DNA from: Candidatus Enterocloster faecavium
Lineage (GTDB): Bacteria > Bacillota > Clostridia > Lachnospirales > Lachnospiraceae
NCBI GenBank assembly: GCA_019118585.1
Contig: DWYS01000010.1
Location: 1 to 39,232, forward strand
Length of the DNA stretch: 39,232 nucleotides
Direction of reading: 5' to 3'
Every line of letters starts with the position of its first letter. Within the stretch, counting starts at the first letter, position 1. The notes below the pieces were generated by a model. That model was not told where the DNA came from. It saw nothing but the letters and a program-made list of their open reading frames with translations, and made no database searches. This document shows, one piece after another, positions 16,814-24,856 of this stretch. The position numbers and the translations under genes are program-made.

Positions 16814-17476
16814 ATGGATTCGAAACATTATACGCAGGTATTGATTGACGGCAAAGTGTATACATTAGGAGGCAGTGAAGACGAAGGCTATCTTCAGCGG
16901 GTGGCCTCCTATGTCAATGAGAAGATGGGAGCGATGAGAAAGCTGCCCGGTTTTACAAAACAGAATAATGAATACCAGACCGCCATGATTGCTTTAAATA
17001 TCGCAGACGATTATTTTAAGTCCCAGGAGCAGGAAGCGCTTTACAGGGACCAGCGGGATGAGATGGAGCGGGAAACCTACAGCTTAAAGCATGAGCTGGT
17101 CAGTACCCAGATGAAGCTGGAAGCTGTTTTAAAGGATCTGGAGGAGCGGCAGAATCAACTGGAAAGTCTTGGAAAAGAAAAGGGGAAACTGGAGCGGAGA
17201 CTGCGGGAGATGGAGAAGAGCCGGTCTTCCGGGGAGCAGGATTCCAATGTGGTAGAGGTGAAATTTTCCAGAGAAGAGAAGGTGGATGTAAAGGAGCGCA
17301 TAGGTGAGGAATCATCTGGTGCCAAAGAGACAGCTGCTGCTCAGGAGCCTCAGGCGGAGGAGAAGAAAGAGACTGTTTCGGATACCCGTCAGGAGGAGGA
17401 AAAGAAGCAGGAGCTGACCCGAAGAGCTATCCATGCTGCTATGGAAGCTAGAGGGGCGGGACACAAAAAGCATTGA
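16814..17476 (+). CDS. zapA: ZapA-family cell division protein with long C-terminal extension
   Basis: A cytoplasmic partner of FtsZ that bundles protofilaments in the Z-ring. Residues about 7-95 match the ZapA domain (QVLIDGKVYTLGG; YLQRVASYVNEKM; ALNIADDYFK). Residues about 80-140 continue as a charged coiled coil, and about 140-220 is a low-complexity Lys/Glu-rich tail. At 220 residues it is about twice the usual length, although long ZapA forms occur in this family. AGGGAGAT precedes the ATG. A terminator-like hairpin follows 14 bases after the stop. Neighbouring genes for septal wall synthesis fit a division role. Confidence 0.9.
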   Translation: MDSKHYTQVLIDGKVYTLGGSEDEGYLQRVASYVNEKMGAMRKLPGFTKQNNEYQTAMIALNIADDYFKSQEQEALYRDQRDEMERETYSLKHELVSTQMKLEAVLKDLEERQNQLESLGKEKGKLERRLREMEKSRSSGEQDSNVVEVKFSREEKVDVKERIGEESSGAKETAAAQEPQAEEKKETVSDTRQEEEKKQELTRRAIHAAMEARGAGHKKH

Positions 17477-17490
17477 GAACAAAGTTGCCG

Positions 17491-17530
17491 AAAAGATGCT
17501 TCATCACAGAAGATGGGGCATCTTTTCTTT
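17491..17530 (+). terminator. Intrinsic terminator-like hairpin after zapA
   Basis: AAAAGATGC (17491-17499) pairs with GCATCTTTT (17518-17526) around an 18-base loop, followed by CTTT. It lies between the zapA stop and the ribosome binding site of the U32 gene. Confidence 0.65.
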
Positions 17531-17555
17531 CAAAGTAATTACAGGAGAGAAGAAG

Positions 17556-19820
17556 ATGGAGCGAGGAATGGGATTGGAGGTGCTGGCTCCGGCCGGCTCC
17601 GTTGAAAGTATGAAGGCGGCTGTGGCAGCCGGGGCAGATGCCGTTTATATGGGAGGCAGCCGTTTCGGGGCCAGGGCGTATGCGGACAATCCGGATGAGG
17701 ACGGAATGCTGAGGGCCATTGATTATATCCACCTTCATGGGCGAAGACTGTATTTGACGGTCAATACGCTGTTCCGGGAAGAGGAGATGGGAGAGCTTTA
17801 CGATTATCTGCTGCCCTATTATAAAGAAGGACTGGATGCAGTGATTGTCCAGGACCTGGGAGTGATGGCTTTTATACGGCGCCATTTTCCGGGCCTGGAT
17901 ATTCATGCAAGCACTCAGATGACGATTACCGGTGTTTATGGCGCCAGACTGATGAAGGAGCTGGGCGCAGTGCGGGTGGTCACGGCAAGGGAGCTGTCCC
18001 TGGAGGAAATCAGCCGGATTCACCAGCAGGTGGATGTGGAGATTGAGAGTTTTGTACACGGAGCACTGTGCTACTGCTATTCCGGCCAATGTCTGATGAG
18101 CAGCCTTATTGGAGGAAGGAGCGGAAACAGAGGACGCTGTGCCCAGCCCTGCCGTTTGCCCTATGAGGCCAGAGAGCGGGGAAAGAAGGCACCGGCCAAT
18201 CCGGAACAGGAGCGGTATCTGCTGAGCCTGAAGGATCTGTGTACCCTGGACCTGATTCCTCAGATGGCCCAGGCGGGGGTTTATTCCATGAAAATCGAGG
18301 GGCGGATGAAGAGTCCAAGATACACAGCAGGAGTGGTGCGGACATACCGCAAATATGTGGACCGGTATCTGGAACATGGAAGCCAGGGGTACCGGGTGGA
18401 GCCGGAGGACAAGCGCCAGCTGGCAGAGCTGTTTGACCGGGGAGGCTTTACAGAAGGCTACTACCGGCAGCACAATGGCCGGGATATGGTGGCATTAAAG
18501 GAGAAACCGGCTTTCCGCAAAGCCGATCAGGAGCTGTTTGATGAGCTGGACCGGCTGTATGTGAACCGTGAGGTAAAGGAGCCCGTCCGGGGAAAGGTGA
18601 GGCTGGAGGAGGGCAGTCCGGCGGAACTCTCCCTGTCTGCGGATGTCCGGGGCAGCCATGGCTGCGTCCGCCGGATTACCGTTCAGGTCCAGGGGCAATG
18701 TCCCGGCAGTGCAAAGAACCAGCCTTTGACGAAAGAAAAGGTTCAAAAACAGATTGAGAAGACGGGTTCCACTCCCTTTGAATTTGAACGGCTGGAGACG
18801 GAGCTTTCCGGAAGCCTGTTTCTTCCGGTCCAGGCTCTCAATGAACTGCGCCGAAGCGGTCTGGAGCAGCTGCAGGAAGCTGTTTTGATGGAAAGCAGAA
18901 GAGGGGAGCCGGAAGGAAACAGGAAAGAGAAGGAGAGAGAAAGAGAGAAAACCGAGGGACAGACTTCTGAGACCTCGGGGATTCCGGAGCTTTGGACTTT
19001 TCTGGAAGAACCTGTCCAGCTGCCGGCTGTCCTTCAGGATCCGGGAGTCAGCGGAGTCTACCTGGATGCAGGAGGCTTTCCGGCCGATTCCTGGAAGAAG
19101 GCAGTTCAGGAGTGCCGGGAGAACGGAAAACAGTGCTATCTGGCCCTGCCTCATATTTTCCGCACAGAAGGGGAAGCCTTTTTTAAGGAACACCAGGAGG
19201 AACTCAGGAAGGCAGGTTTTCAGGGATTTCTCGTCCGGAACCTGGAGGAGCTTCAGTGGCTGAAGGAGAGAGACGAGTCCCTGGCCCGTCTTCCCAGGGT
19301 ATTGGATGGAACTGTGTACTGCTGGAACAGAGAAACGGTTTCCCTTCTGAAAGACCTGGGGGCGGCCCGGCTGACGCTCCCCTGGGAGCTGAACAGCCGA
19401 CAGGCCAGGCCGGTGTCCGGCCAGGCGGAGCGGGTGCAGCTTCCGGTGGAGATCCCCGTATATGGAAGAATCCCCATGATGGTGTCGGCTCAGTGTATCC
19501 GGAAAACGACTCTGGGCTGCAGCGGAAAGAACGGACAGATGGAGTTAAAGGACCGGACGGGAGCGCGGATGGCGGTTAAGAACCGATGCGCCTTCTGCTA
19601 CAACACCATTTACAACAGCGCTCCTCTCTCGCTCCTGGGAAATGAGAGCGGGGTTGCGAAACTGGATCCAGCTGTACTCCGCCTGAATTTTACAACGGAG
19701 ACCGGGGAGGAGACGGCTCAGATCATCCGGGCATTCCGGGAAAGCTTTCTGGAGGGAAAGAAGAGCCGGGTGCCTTTTCAGGATTTCACAAGAGGACACT
19801 TTAAGAGGGGCGTAGAGTAA
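17556..19820 (+). CDS. U32-family protein, RlhA-like
   Basis: A 754-residue protein called a U32 peptidase by tradition. Characterised relatives (RlhA, TrhP) are iron-sulfur enzymes that hydroxylate 23S rRNA or tRNA using prephenate-derived chemistry. The N-terminal barrel begins LEVLAPAGSVESMKAAVAAGADAVYMGG. A Cys-rich core holds Cys172, Cys174, Cys179, Cys195 and Cys199, typical of the Fe-S cluster site. The long central and C-terminal region fits RlhA-type length and includes a charged linker near residues 450-475 and a late CAFC pair. The start at 17556 follows AGGAG at 8-base spacing; the upstream frame from 17433 overlaps zapA and the hairpin. RNA hydroxylation is the best guess; collagenase-like activity was the older annotation. 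Confidence 0.85.
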   Translation: MERGMGLEVLAPAGSVESMKAAVAAGADAVYMGGSRFGARAYADNPDEDGMLRAIDYIHLHGRRLYLTVNTLFREEEMGELYDYLLPYYKEGLDAVIVQDLGVMAFIRRHFPGLDIHASTQMTITGVYGARLMKELGAVRVVTARELSLEEISRIHQQVDVEIESFVHGALCYCYSGQCLMSSLIGGRSGNRGRCAQPCRLPYEARERGKKAPANPEQERYLLSLKDLCTLDLIPQMAQAGVYSMKIEGRMKSPRYTAGVVRTYRKYVDRYLEHGSQGYRVEPEDKRQLAELFDRGGFTEGYYRQHNGRDMVALKEKPAFRKADQELFDELDRLYVNREVKEPVRGKVRLEEGSPAELSLSADVRGSHGCVRRITVQVQGQCPGSAKNQPLTKEKVQKQIEKTGSTPFEFERLETELSGSLFLPVQALNELRRSGLEQLQEAVLMESRRGEPEGNRKEKEREREKTEGQTSETSGIPELWTFLEEPVQLPAVLQDPGVSGVYLDAGGFPADSWKKAVQECRENGKQCYLALPHIFRTEGEAFFKEHQEELRKAGFQGFLVRNLEELQWLKERDESLARLPRVLDGTVYCWNRETVSLLKDLGAARLTLPWELNSRQARPVSGQAERVQLPVEIPVYGRIPMMVSAQCIRKTTLGCSGKNGQMELKDRTGARMAVKNRCAFCYNTIYNSAPLSLLGNESGVAKLDPAVLRLNFTTETGEETAQIIRAFRESFLEGKKSRVPFQDFTRGHFKRGVE

Positions 19821-19838
19821 CCGGACAAGGAGAGCAGT

Positions 19839-21194
19839 ATGACGAATCTGATTGCGGAGATTTCCAAATATGTGATGATTTTTTTGATGGTAATCTATAC
19901 CTATGCCAATTTCCGATTCTTTACCCTGGACGATCAGATCCGGCAAAGAAGAGTGTGCGGCAGACAGAACCGCTGTATGTTCCTGATCCATTTTCTGGCT
20001 TATCTGACCTTGACGCTGAGGGCAGAGGATGAGGGAATGCGGATGATGCTCTGGGCCTTTTACGGGGCCCAGGCAGTGTTTTTCCTGTGCTACATTTACC
20101 TGTTCCGCCTGATCTACCGGAATGTATCCAGACTTCTGGTCAATAACACCTGCATGCTGCTTTCCGTAGGCATGGTGATGCTGACCAGAATATCCATGGC
20201 CAGAGGAGATCTGGACAGCGTACTCCGGCAGTTTGTGATCGTGGTGGCCTCTGCTGCTGTGACTTGGCTGATCCCCTGTGTGATGGAGCGGTTCTGGCAG
20301 CTGTACCGGCTGCAGTGGGTTTACGCCGGGGCAGGAATGGTCCTGCTTCTGATCGTCTGCGCAGCAGGAAATACCAGCTACGGGGCGCAGCTGTCCATTA
20401 CCATCGGAGGAATCTCCATTCAGCCTTCCGAATTTGTAAAAATCACCTTTGTATTTTTTGTGGCGGCTATGTTTTATCAATCCTTGGAATTTAAAACCAT
20501 TGTGGTGACCACGGCTGTGGCAGCTGCCCATGTGGCAGTTCTGGCTCTCTCACGGGATCTGGGCGGTGCATTCCTCTTTTTTGTAACCTATGTTGCCATG
20601 CTGTTTGTGGCCACTGGGAAATGGACCTACCTGGCAGCAGGAGCGGGAAGCGGAGTGCTGGCTGCCATTGGGGGATATTATCTGTTTGACCATGTGCGCC
20701 GCAGAGTAGCGGCCTGGCAGAATCCATGGGCGGATATTGAGAATACGGGATATCAGATCACCCAGTCTCTTTTTGCAATTGGCACCGGAGGATGGTTCGG
20801 TATGGGGCTGTGCCAGGGGATGCCCCAGAAAATTCCGGTGGTGGAAAAGGATTTTGTGTTTGCAGCTATCGGAGAGGAGCTGGGCGGAATCTTTGCCATA
20901 TGTGTTGTGCTGATCTGTCTGGGCTGTTTTCTTCAGTTTATGCTGATTGCCACCCGTATGGAGGCGGTGTTTTACAAGCTGATCGCCCTGGGACTTGGGC
21001 TGGAGTATATTACCCAGGTATTCCTTACAGTGGGAGGCGTGACAAAGTTTATCCCTTCCACAGGGGTGACCCTGCCTTTTGTCAGTTATGGGGGGAGTTC
21101 GATTTTCAGCACCTTTATTCTTTTTGGAGTGATGCAGGGGCTGTATATTTTGAAACGGAACGATGAAGAGGAACTGGAAATGGAGGAGGACTGA
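19839..21194 (+). CDS. FtsW/RodA/SpoVE-family peptidoglycan glycosyltransferase
   Basis: A 451-residue polytopic membrane protein that polymerises lipid II. The family signature is at the C-terminus, IPSTGVTLPFVSYGGSSIFS. The catalytic-loop segment is VVEKDFVFAAIGEELGG with the conserved Asp. Hydrophobic segments run almost end to end. The N-terminus carries additional membrane segments before the usual family start (residues 1-120), making it longer than RodA (about 370-400). GGAG precedes the ATG. Six bases separate it from a class B penicillin-binding protein, its expected transpeptidase partner. It could serve division, elongation or sporulation; context near zapA favours division. Confidence 0.9.
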   Translation: MTNLIAEISKYVMIFLMVIYTYANFRFFTLDDQIRQRRVCGRQNRCMFLIHFLAYLTLTLRAEDEGMRMMLWAFYGAQAVFFLCYIYLFRLIYRNVSRLLVNNTCMLLSVGMVMLTRISMARGDLDSVLRQFVIVVASAAVTWLIPCVMERFWQLYRLQWVYAGAGMVLLLIVCAAGNTSYGAQLSITIGGISIQPSEFVKITFVFFVAAMFYQSLEFKTIVVTTAVAAAHVAVLALSRDLGGAFLFFVTYVAMLFVATGKWTYLAAGAGSGVLAAIGGYYLFDHVRRRVAAWQNPWADIENTGYQITQSLFAIGTGGWFGMGLCQGMPQKIPVVEKDFVFAAIGEELGGIFAICVVLICLGCFLQFMLIATRMEAVFYKLIALGLGLEYITQVFLTVGGVTKFIPSTGVTLPFVSYGGSSIFSTFILFGVMQGLYILKRNDEEELEMEED

Positions 21195-21200
21195 GCAGCA

Positions 21201-22628
21201 ATGAAAAAAGCGGACCCAAACCCTAAAGCCAACCGGAACATTATGAAGCTGGTGTATGCGGTGACGGCTCTGTTCCTGGGAATGATGGTTTATATGGGAT
21301 ATTTCCTTCAGGTCAGAAGTGAGGATGTGATCAACAATTCCTATAACCCCCGCCTGGACAGCTTTGCGGACCGGGTGGTCAGGGGGGAGATCCTGGCGGC
21401 GGACGGCACAGTTCTGGCCCAGACTCATCTGGATCAGAATGGAAATGAAGTCCGGGTCTATCCCTTCGGCAGCCTGTACGGACATGTAGTAGGATACTCT
21501 ACCAGAGGAAAGACGGGAATAGAATCTCTGGCCAATTTTTACCTCCTCAGCTCCCACGTGAATCTGATGGAACAGATTGTCAATCAACTGATGGGAGAAA
21601 ATAATCCGGGAGACCACGTGTATACAACGCTGGACCATCAGCTGCAGCAGGCGGCAAGCGATGCCCTGGGAGACCGCCGGGGCGCAGTAGTCGTCATGGA
21701 GCCGGATACAGGGAAAATCCTGGCCATGGTATCCAAGCCCGGATACGATCCCAATACCGTGGCTGCGGACTGGGATAGCCTGACCAGTGAGGACAATAAT
21801 CAGGGGCAGCTTTTAAACCGTGCAACCCAGGGACTTTATCCTCCGGGCTCCACGTTTAAGATTGTGACGGCACTGGAATATATGCGGGAGCATCCGGAGG
21901 ACTATAAAAATTATCAGTTCGACTGCGATGGCATCTACGAGAATGGGGAGTATCAAATCCGCTGTTATCACAGCACGGCTCATGGTTCCCAGGATTTCAT
22001 CCACGCCTTTGCCAATTCCTGCAACGGCGCTTTTGCAAACCTTGGTCTGAGCCTGGATCTGTCCGCCTTCAGGGCGACTGCCGAAGGGCTGCTCTTCAAC
22101 AGCGCGCTTCCGCTGGCGATCCCTTACAGTCAGAGCTCCTTCGTGATGGATGCGGGGGCGGATACTTGGGAGATCCTCCAGACTTCCATGGGCCAAGGTG
22201 CTACCCAGATCACCCCCATCCATAACGCAATGATAACGGCTGCAATTGCCAATGGCGGAACGCTGATGAAACCCTATCTGCTGGACCGGGTGGAAAACGG
22301 GGCAGAGGAGGAGATTAAGAAATTTCTTCCGGAAGCTTACGGAGAGCTGATGACAGCAGAAGAAGCTGCCAACCTGACAGAGCTTATGCGGGCGGTGGTG
22401 ACAGAAGGAACCGGCTCCGCGGTGCGGACCGATGCATACACAGCAGCGGCGAAAACCGGTTCCGCAGAATTTGAAACGGGAAAAGAAACCCACGCATGGT
22501 TTACCGGATTTGCGCCGGTGGAAGACCCAAGGATTGCGGTAACTGTAATCGTGGAGGAGTCCGGCAGCGGCGGCGCCGTAGCAGGTCCCATTGCCAGAAC
22601 ACTGTTTGACCTTTATTTGAGCCGGTGA
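21201..22628 (+). CDS. Class B penicillin-binding protein (transpeptidase)
   Basis: A 475-residue membrane-anchored DD-transpeptidase crosslinking peptidoglycan, similar in layout to actinobacterial PbpA. A single N-terminal membrane helix spans about 15-36. A short dimerisation part (RVVRGEILAADGTVLAQT) follows, then the transpeptidase domain from about 160. Active-site motifs: Ser217-x-x-Lys220 (STFK), Ser273-Cys-Asn275, and Lys418-Thr-Gly420. No PASTA domains are present. The ribosome binding site GGAGGA overlaps the end of the preceding FtsW-family gene, so the two are co-translated. The terminator overlaps its stop codon. Confidence 0.94.
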   Translation: MKKADPNPKANRNIMKLVYAVTALFLGMMVYMGYFLQVRSEDVINNSYNPRLDSFADRVVRGEILAADGTVLAQTHLDQNGNEVRVYPFGSLYGHVVGYSTRGKTGIESLANFYLLSSHVNLMEQIVNQLMGENNPGDHVYTTLDHQLQQAASDALGDRRGAVVVMEPDTGKILAMVSKPGYDPNTVAADWDSLTSEDNNQGQLLNRATQGLYPPGSTFKIVTALEYMREHPEDYKNYQFDCDGIYENGEYQIRCYHSTAHGSQDFIHAFANSCNGAFANLGLSLDLSAFRATAEGLLFNSALPLAIPYSQSSFVMDAGADTWEILQTSMGQGATQITPIHNAMITAAIANGGTLMKPYLLDRVENGAEEEIKKFLPEAYGELMTAEEAANLTELMRAVVTEGTGSAVRTDAYTAAAKTGSAEFETGKETHAWFTGFAPVEDPRIAVTVIVEESGSGGAVAGPIARTLFDLYLSR

Positions 22629-22645
22629 TGATTCACCGGCTTTTG
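22620..22645 (+). terminator. Intrinsic terminator overlapping the penicillin-binding protein stop
   Basis: AGCCGGTGA (22620-22628) pairs with TCACCGGCT (22633-22641) around a four-base loop, followed by TTT. The stop codon TGA is inside the stem. On the minus strand it could also end transcription of the converging GntR gene. Confidence 0.85.
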
Positions 22646-22677
22646 CTGTGTCTGGCTCTCCATATGCCAGATGGCCG

Positions 22678-23412
22678 CTATGTCTGGGAAGAAGGCAGAG
22701 GAGGCAGTTTGGAAAGCTGTTCTTTGTAATAGGCTGTTTCCGGTTCAATGTGGGAACTGTTCAGGGAATAGAAGTAATTCAGAGCAGCTTTTCGGCAGGT
22801 ATCGATATGGCTGCGCAGAAAATTCGCAGATGTTTCCGCATCATCCCGGCGGATAAGGCTGTTGAGAATCTCCAGATGCTCCAGCCTCGCATCATGGATT
22901 TTGGCGCTGTTCTGTCCGGTTGCAATGACAGCCTTGGTGTTGTCATCAAAGAGCTTGCGCATCATCTCGATCAGATAAGCATTTCCGCAGTGTTCAACGA
23001 AGAATAGATGCATGGCGGTATCCAGCCGGAAGGCATCCTCCAGATTTAAGTCCTCTGATTCAAAACGCTTTTGAAAAAACATAAGCTCATCTCTGTTTAA
23101 ATAGGGAATGGCCAGCCGCAGGGTAATGGGCTCAATTTCAAGTCTGGTCTGGAAAATCTGAAGCACATCATTCAACGATACATCCGTTACATAAATCCCC
23201 TTTTTGGGAATCACCTTTACATAACCATCCATTTCCAGCCGGTTGATGGCTTCCCGTATGGGGGTTCGGCTTAATCCGTACTGTGAGGCAAGCTGAACCT
23301 CATTCAGCATAGAGCCGGGAGGATAGGTACAGTGAATCAGTTTTTCTTTTAAATCCTGATAGACATGGTATTTCAGTTCAGTCCGCTTGACTGTATGGGG
23401 CTGCCTGGGCAT
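22678..23412 (-). CDS. GntR-family regulator, FCD (FadR) type
   Basis: A 244-residue transcription factor. The N-terminal winged helix-turn-helix (about 15-75) shows LNEVQLASQYGLSRTPIREAINRLE and VIPKKGIYV. The C-terminal FCD domain (about 80-225) has likely metal or ligand residues Asp and His in RLDTAMHLFF, His in RLEHLEIL and His in LRSHIDTC. FCD regulators usually respond to small carboxylic or sugar acids. The start at ATG 23412-23410 follows GGAGG at 8-base spacing; a GTG three codons earlier overlaps that site. It is divergent from the YhcH-cyclase-PanE genes, with GTATAC-cored sites at both promoters, so it probably controls both itself and that operon. Confidence 0.9.
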   Translation of the reverse strand: MPRQPHTVKRTELKYHVYQDLKEKLIHCTYPPGSMLNEVQLASQYGLSRTPIREAINRLEMDGYVKVIPKKGIYVTDVSLNDVLQIFQTRLEIEPITLRLAIPYLNRDELMFFQKRFESEDLNLEDAFRLDTAMHLFFVEHCGNAYLIEMMRKLFDDNTKAVIATGQNSAKIHDARLEHLEILNSLIRRDDAETSANFLRSHIDTCRKAALNYFYSLNSSHIEPETAYYKEQLSKLPPLPSSQT

Positions 23413-23480
23413 TGGGAACACCTCCGTTATGCTTTTATTTTGAAAGGCTTGTTCTGAAAAACACCCTTAATAAAATCTGG

Positions 23481-23490
23481 TTGTATACAT
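23481..23490. promoter_or_regulatory. Candidate GntR operator 1 (TTGTATACAT)
   Basis: The palindromic core TGTATACA overlaps the -10 box of the gntR promoter. FCD-type GntR proteins often bind short sites with a GT-AC dyad. It resembles the site at 23608-23617. Autoregulation is inferred. Confidence 0.4.
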
Positions 23491-23511
23491 ATTGTTTTTA
23501 TTATAAATCAA
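23482..23511 (-). promoter_or_regulatory. Promoter of the GntR gene
   Basis: On the minus strand TTGATT (23511-23506) and TATACA (23487-23482) are 18 bases apart, about 70 bases before the start codon. Confidence 0.5.
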
Positions 23512-23587
23512 ATAATCTGAAAAAACAACGGAAAAATGACGTAAAAAATTATGAAAAATTCACAAAAAATGCTGTGAAAAATGTATG

Positions 23588-23616
23588 TTTACTCTCTTGA
23601 ATCTTTCATGTATACT
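23588..23616 (+). promoter_or_regulatory. Promoter of the YhcH-cyclase-PanE operon
   Basis: TTTACT (23588-23593) and TATACT (23611-23616) are 17 bases apart, about 50 bases upstream of the GTG start. Confidence 0.65.
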
Positions 23617-23617
23617 A
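23608..23617. promoter_or_regulatory. Candidate GntR operator 2 (ATGTATACTA)
   Basis: A GTATAC core overlaps the -10 box of the operon promoter, matching the site in the gntR promoter in seven consecutive bases (TGTATAC). It would let the divergent regulator repress this operon. The -10 consensus alone explains part of the match. Confidence 0.35.
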
Positions 23618-23667
23618 CAAATATGCAACTGGTAAGCAAAATAGCTGCGGGAAAGGAGAGTATCAAG

Positions 23668-24132
23668 GTGATTTTGTCATCCATCTATAGTCAGGATGAT
23701 TTTGGTAAGTACCCTAAATCAATCCAGACTGCCTTAAAGTTTTTGAAGACAACCGATTTCTCAAAGCTTGAGAATGGGGTACATGAAATTCAGGGGAAGG
23801 ATATCTATGTACAGGTCTTTGACCAGATTTCCCAGCCGATTGAGAAAACACGGTCGGAGTGCCACAGGAAATACATCGACGTCCAGTTCTGGATTAACGG
23901 AAGGGAACTGGTGGGATTTGCCCCGATGAAAAAAGAGTATCCGGTGGCGGAGGGAATTGAGGAACGGGACCTGTATTTTCTGGAAGGAGTTGAGGACGAA
24001 ATCCAGATTCCCGCTTCCCAGGGTGACTACATGATTTTTTATCCCAGCGATATCCACCGGCCGGGAATTGCAGTGGACAAGCCGGAGACATACCGCAAGG
24101 CGGTTGTAAAGGTGCGGGCAGATCTGCAGTAA
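23668..24132 (+). CDS. YhcH/YjgK/YiaL-family protein (cupin-like)
   Basis: A 154-residue cytoplasmic protein of the YhcH/YiaL/EbgC family, a double-stranded beta-helix fold. Members sit in operons for sialic acid, gulonate or galactoside use, and anomerase or isomerase roles have been proposed. Visible signatures: ENGVHEIQGKDIYVQV, SECHRKYIDVQFWINGRE (the conserved ExHxxxxDxQ-like stretch) and the C-terminal MIFYPSDIHRPGIA with the conserved His. The GTG at 23668 is chosen because the protein then begins ILSSIYSQDDF as in the family, with AAGGAG (23653-23658) at 9 bases; the longer frame from 23581 starts within the promoter. It is first in an operon with the cyclase-like and PanE-like genes. 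Confidence 0.88.
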   Translation: MILSSIYSQDDFGKYPKSIQTALKFLKTTDFSKLENGVHEIQGKDIYVQVFDQISQPIEKTRSECHRKYIDVQFWINGRELVGFAPMKKEYPVAEGIEERDLYFLEGVEDEIQIPASQGDYMIFYPSDIHRPGIAVDKPETYRKAVVKVRADLQ

Positions 24133-24169
24133 AAGCAAAATAAATCTAAAAAAATAAAGGAGACTGAAC

Positions 24170-24856
24170 ATGTGTACGTATAATCTTGGAAAATTAAAAG
24201 TGATCGATCTAACAAAGCCTCTGGACCCCAAGACGGAGACGAGAAGATGCCATCTGTTCCGTTTTAATACAGGAGGTCCGATTCCGGACTTCCATACAAT
24301 TATGGATTTGACCAGTCATCTGGGAACACATGTGGAGTGCCCGTATCATCATGATGACAACTGGCCTTCTGTGGCGGAGCTTCCCATTACTACATTTATG
24401 GGACGGGCTCTGTACCTGGACTTTAAAGACACCATTCCCCACAGAGGCCATATTACAGGGGCGGACCTGGACCGCATCACAGAGGGCAAGCTGCAGGAGG
24501 GAGATATCCTGATCCTGGATTCGTCCTATAAACTGGCCCCCTTTACGCCGGATACCAATACAGAGAAGGACCAGCGTCTTCTGGTAAACGGGGAGACGGC
24601 CCAGTGGTGCGTAGATCACAAAGTGAAATGTGTTGGCTTTGGGGACGGCGTTTCCATCGAAAATTCCAACGAGGATGTAAAGCCCTTCCATGATATCTGT
24701 ATGGCGGAGAATATTGTATTTTTGGAGGTATTAAAGAATCTGGACAAGCTGACCAGTGATGTATTTTTTATGTCCTACTCTCCGCTGCCGATTTACGGGC
24801 TGGATTCCTGCCCTATCCGTGCTTATGCAATTGAGGGCCTGGAGGAATTTTCATGA
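24170..24856 (+). CDS. Cyclase/kynurenine-formamidase family metal hydrolase
   Basis: A 228-residue enzyme of the cyclase family (PF04199), which includes kynurenine formamidase, isatin hydrolase and polyketide cyclases. These use a divalent metal to open amides or lactams. The metal motif normally written HxGTHxDxPxH is here His50-L-G-T-His54-V-Glu56-C-P-Y-His60, so a conservative Asp-to-Glu change is present. Later HRGHITGADL and LDSSYK segments fit the fold. An AAGGAG site precedes the ATG. Its stop overlaps the next start by four bases, coupling it to the PanE-like gene. A hydrolase that opens a ring or amide product would fit the nearby molybdenum hydroxylase. Confidence 0.88.
   Translation: MCTYNLGKLKVIDLTKPLDPKTETRRCHLFRFNTGGPIPDFHTIMDLTSHLGTHVECPYHHDDNWPSVAELPITTFMGRALYLDFKDTIPHRGHITGADLDRITEGKLQEGDILILDSSYKLAPFTPDTNTEKDQRLLVNGETAQWCVDHKVKCVGFGDGVSIENSNEDVKPFHDICMAENIVFLEVLKNLDKLTSDVFFMSYSPLPIYGLDSCPIRAYAIEGLEEFS

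Noticed and set aside
17433-17555. N-terminal extension of the U32 protein
   Set aside because: It overlaps the zapA end and the terminator hairpin, and the family N-terminus plus AGGAG fit the start at 17556.
17448-18473. 341-codon minus-strand open frame
   Set aside because: It is antisense to the U32 gene and has shadow-type composition.
20550-21638. 362-codon minus-strand open frame
   Set aside because: It overlaps the FtsW/RodA and penicillin-binding protein genes, both with clear motifs. It has no ribosome binding site or family signature.
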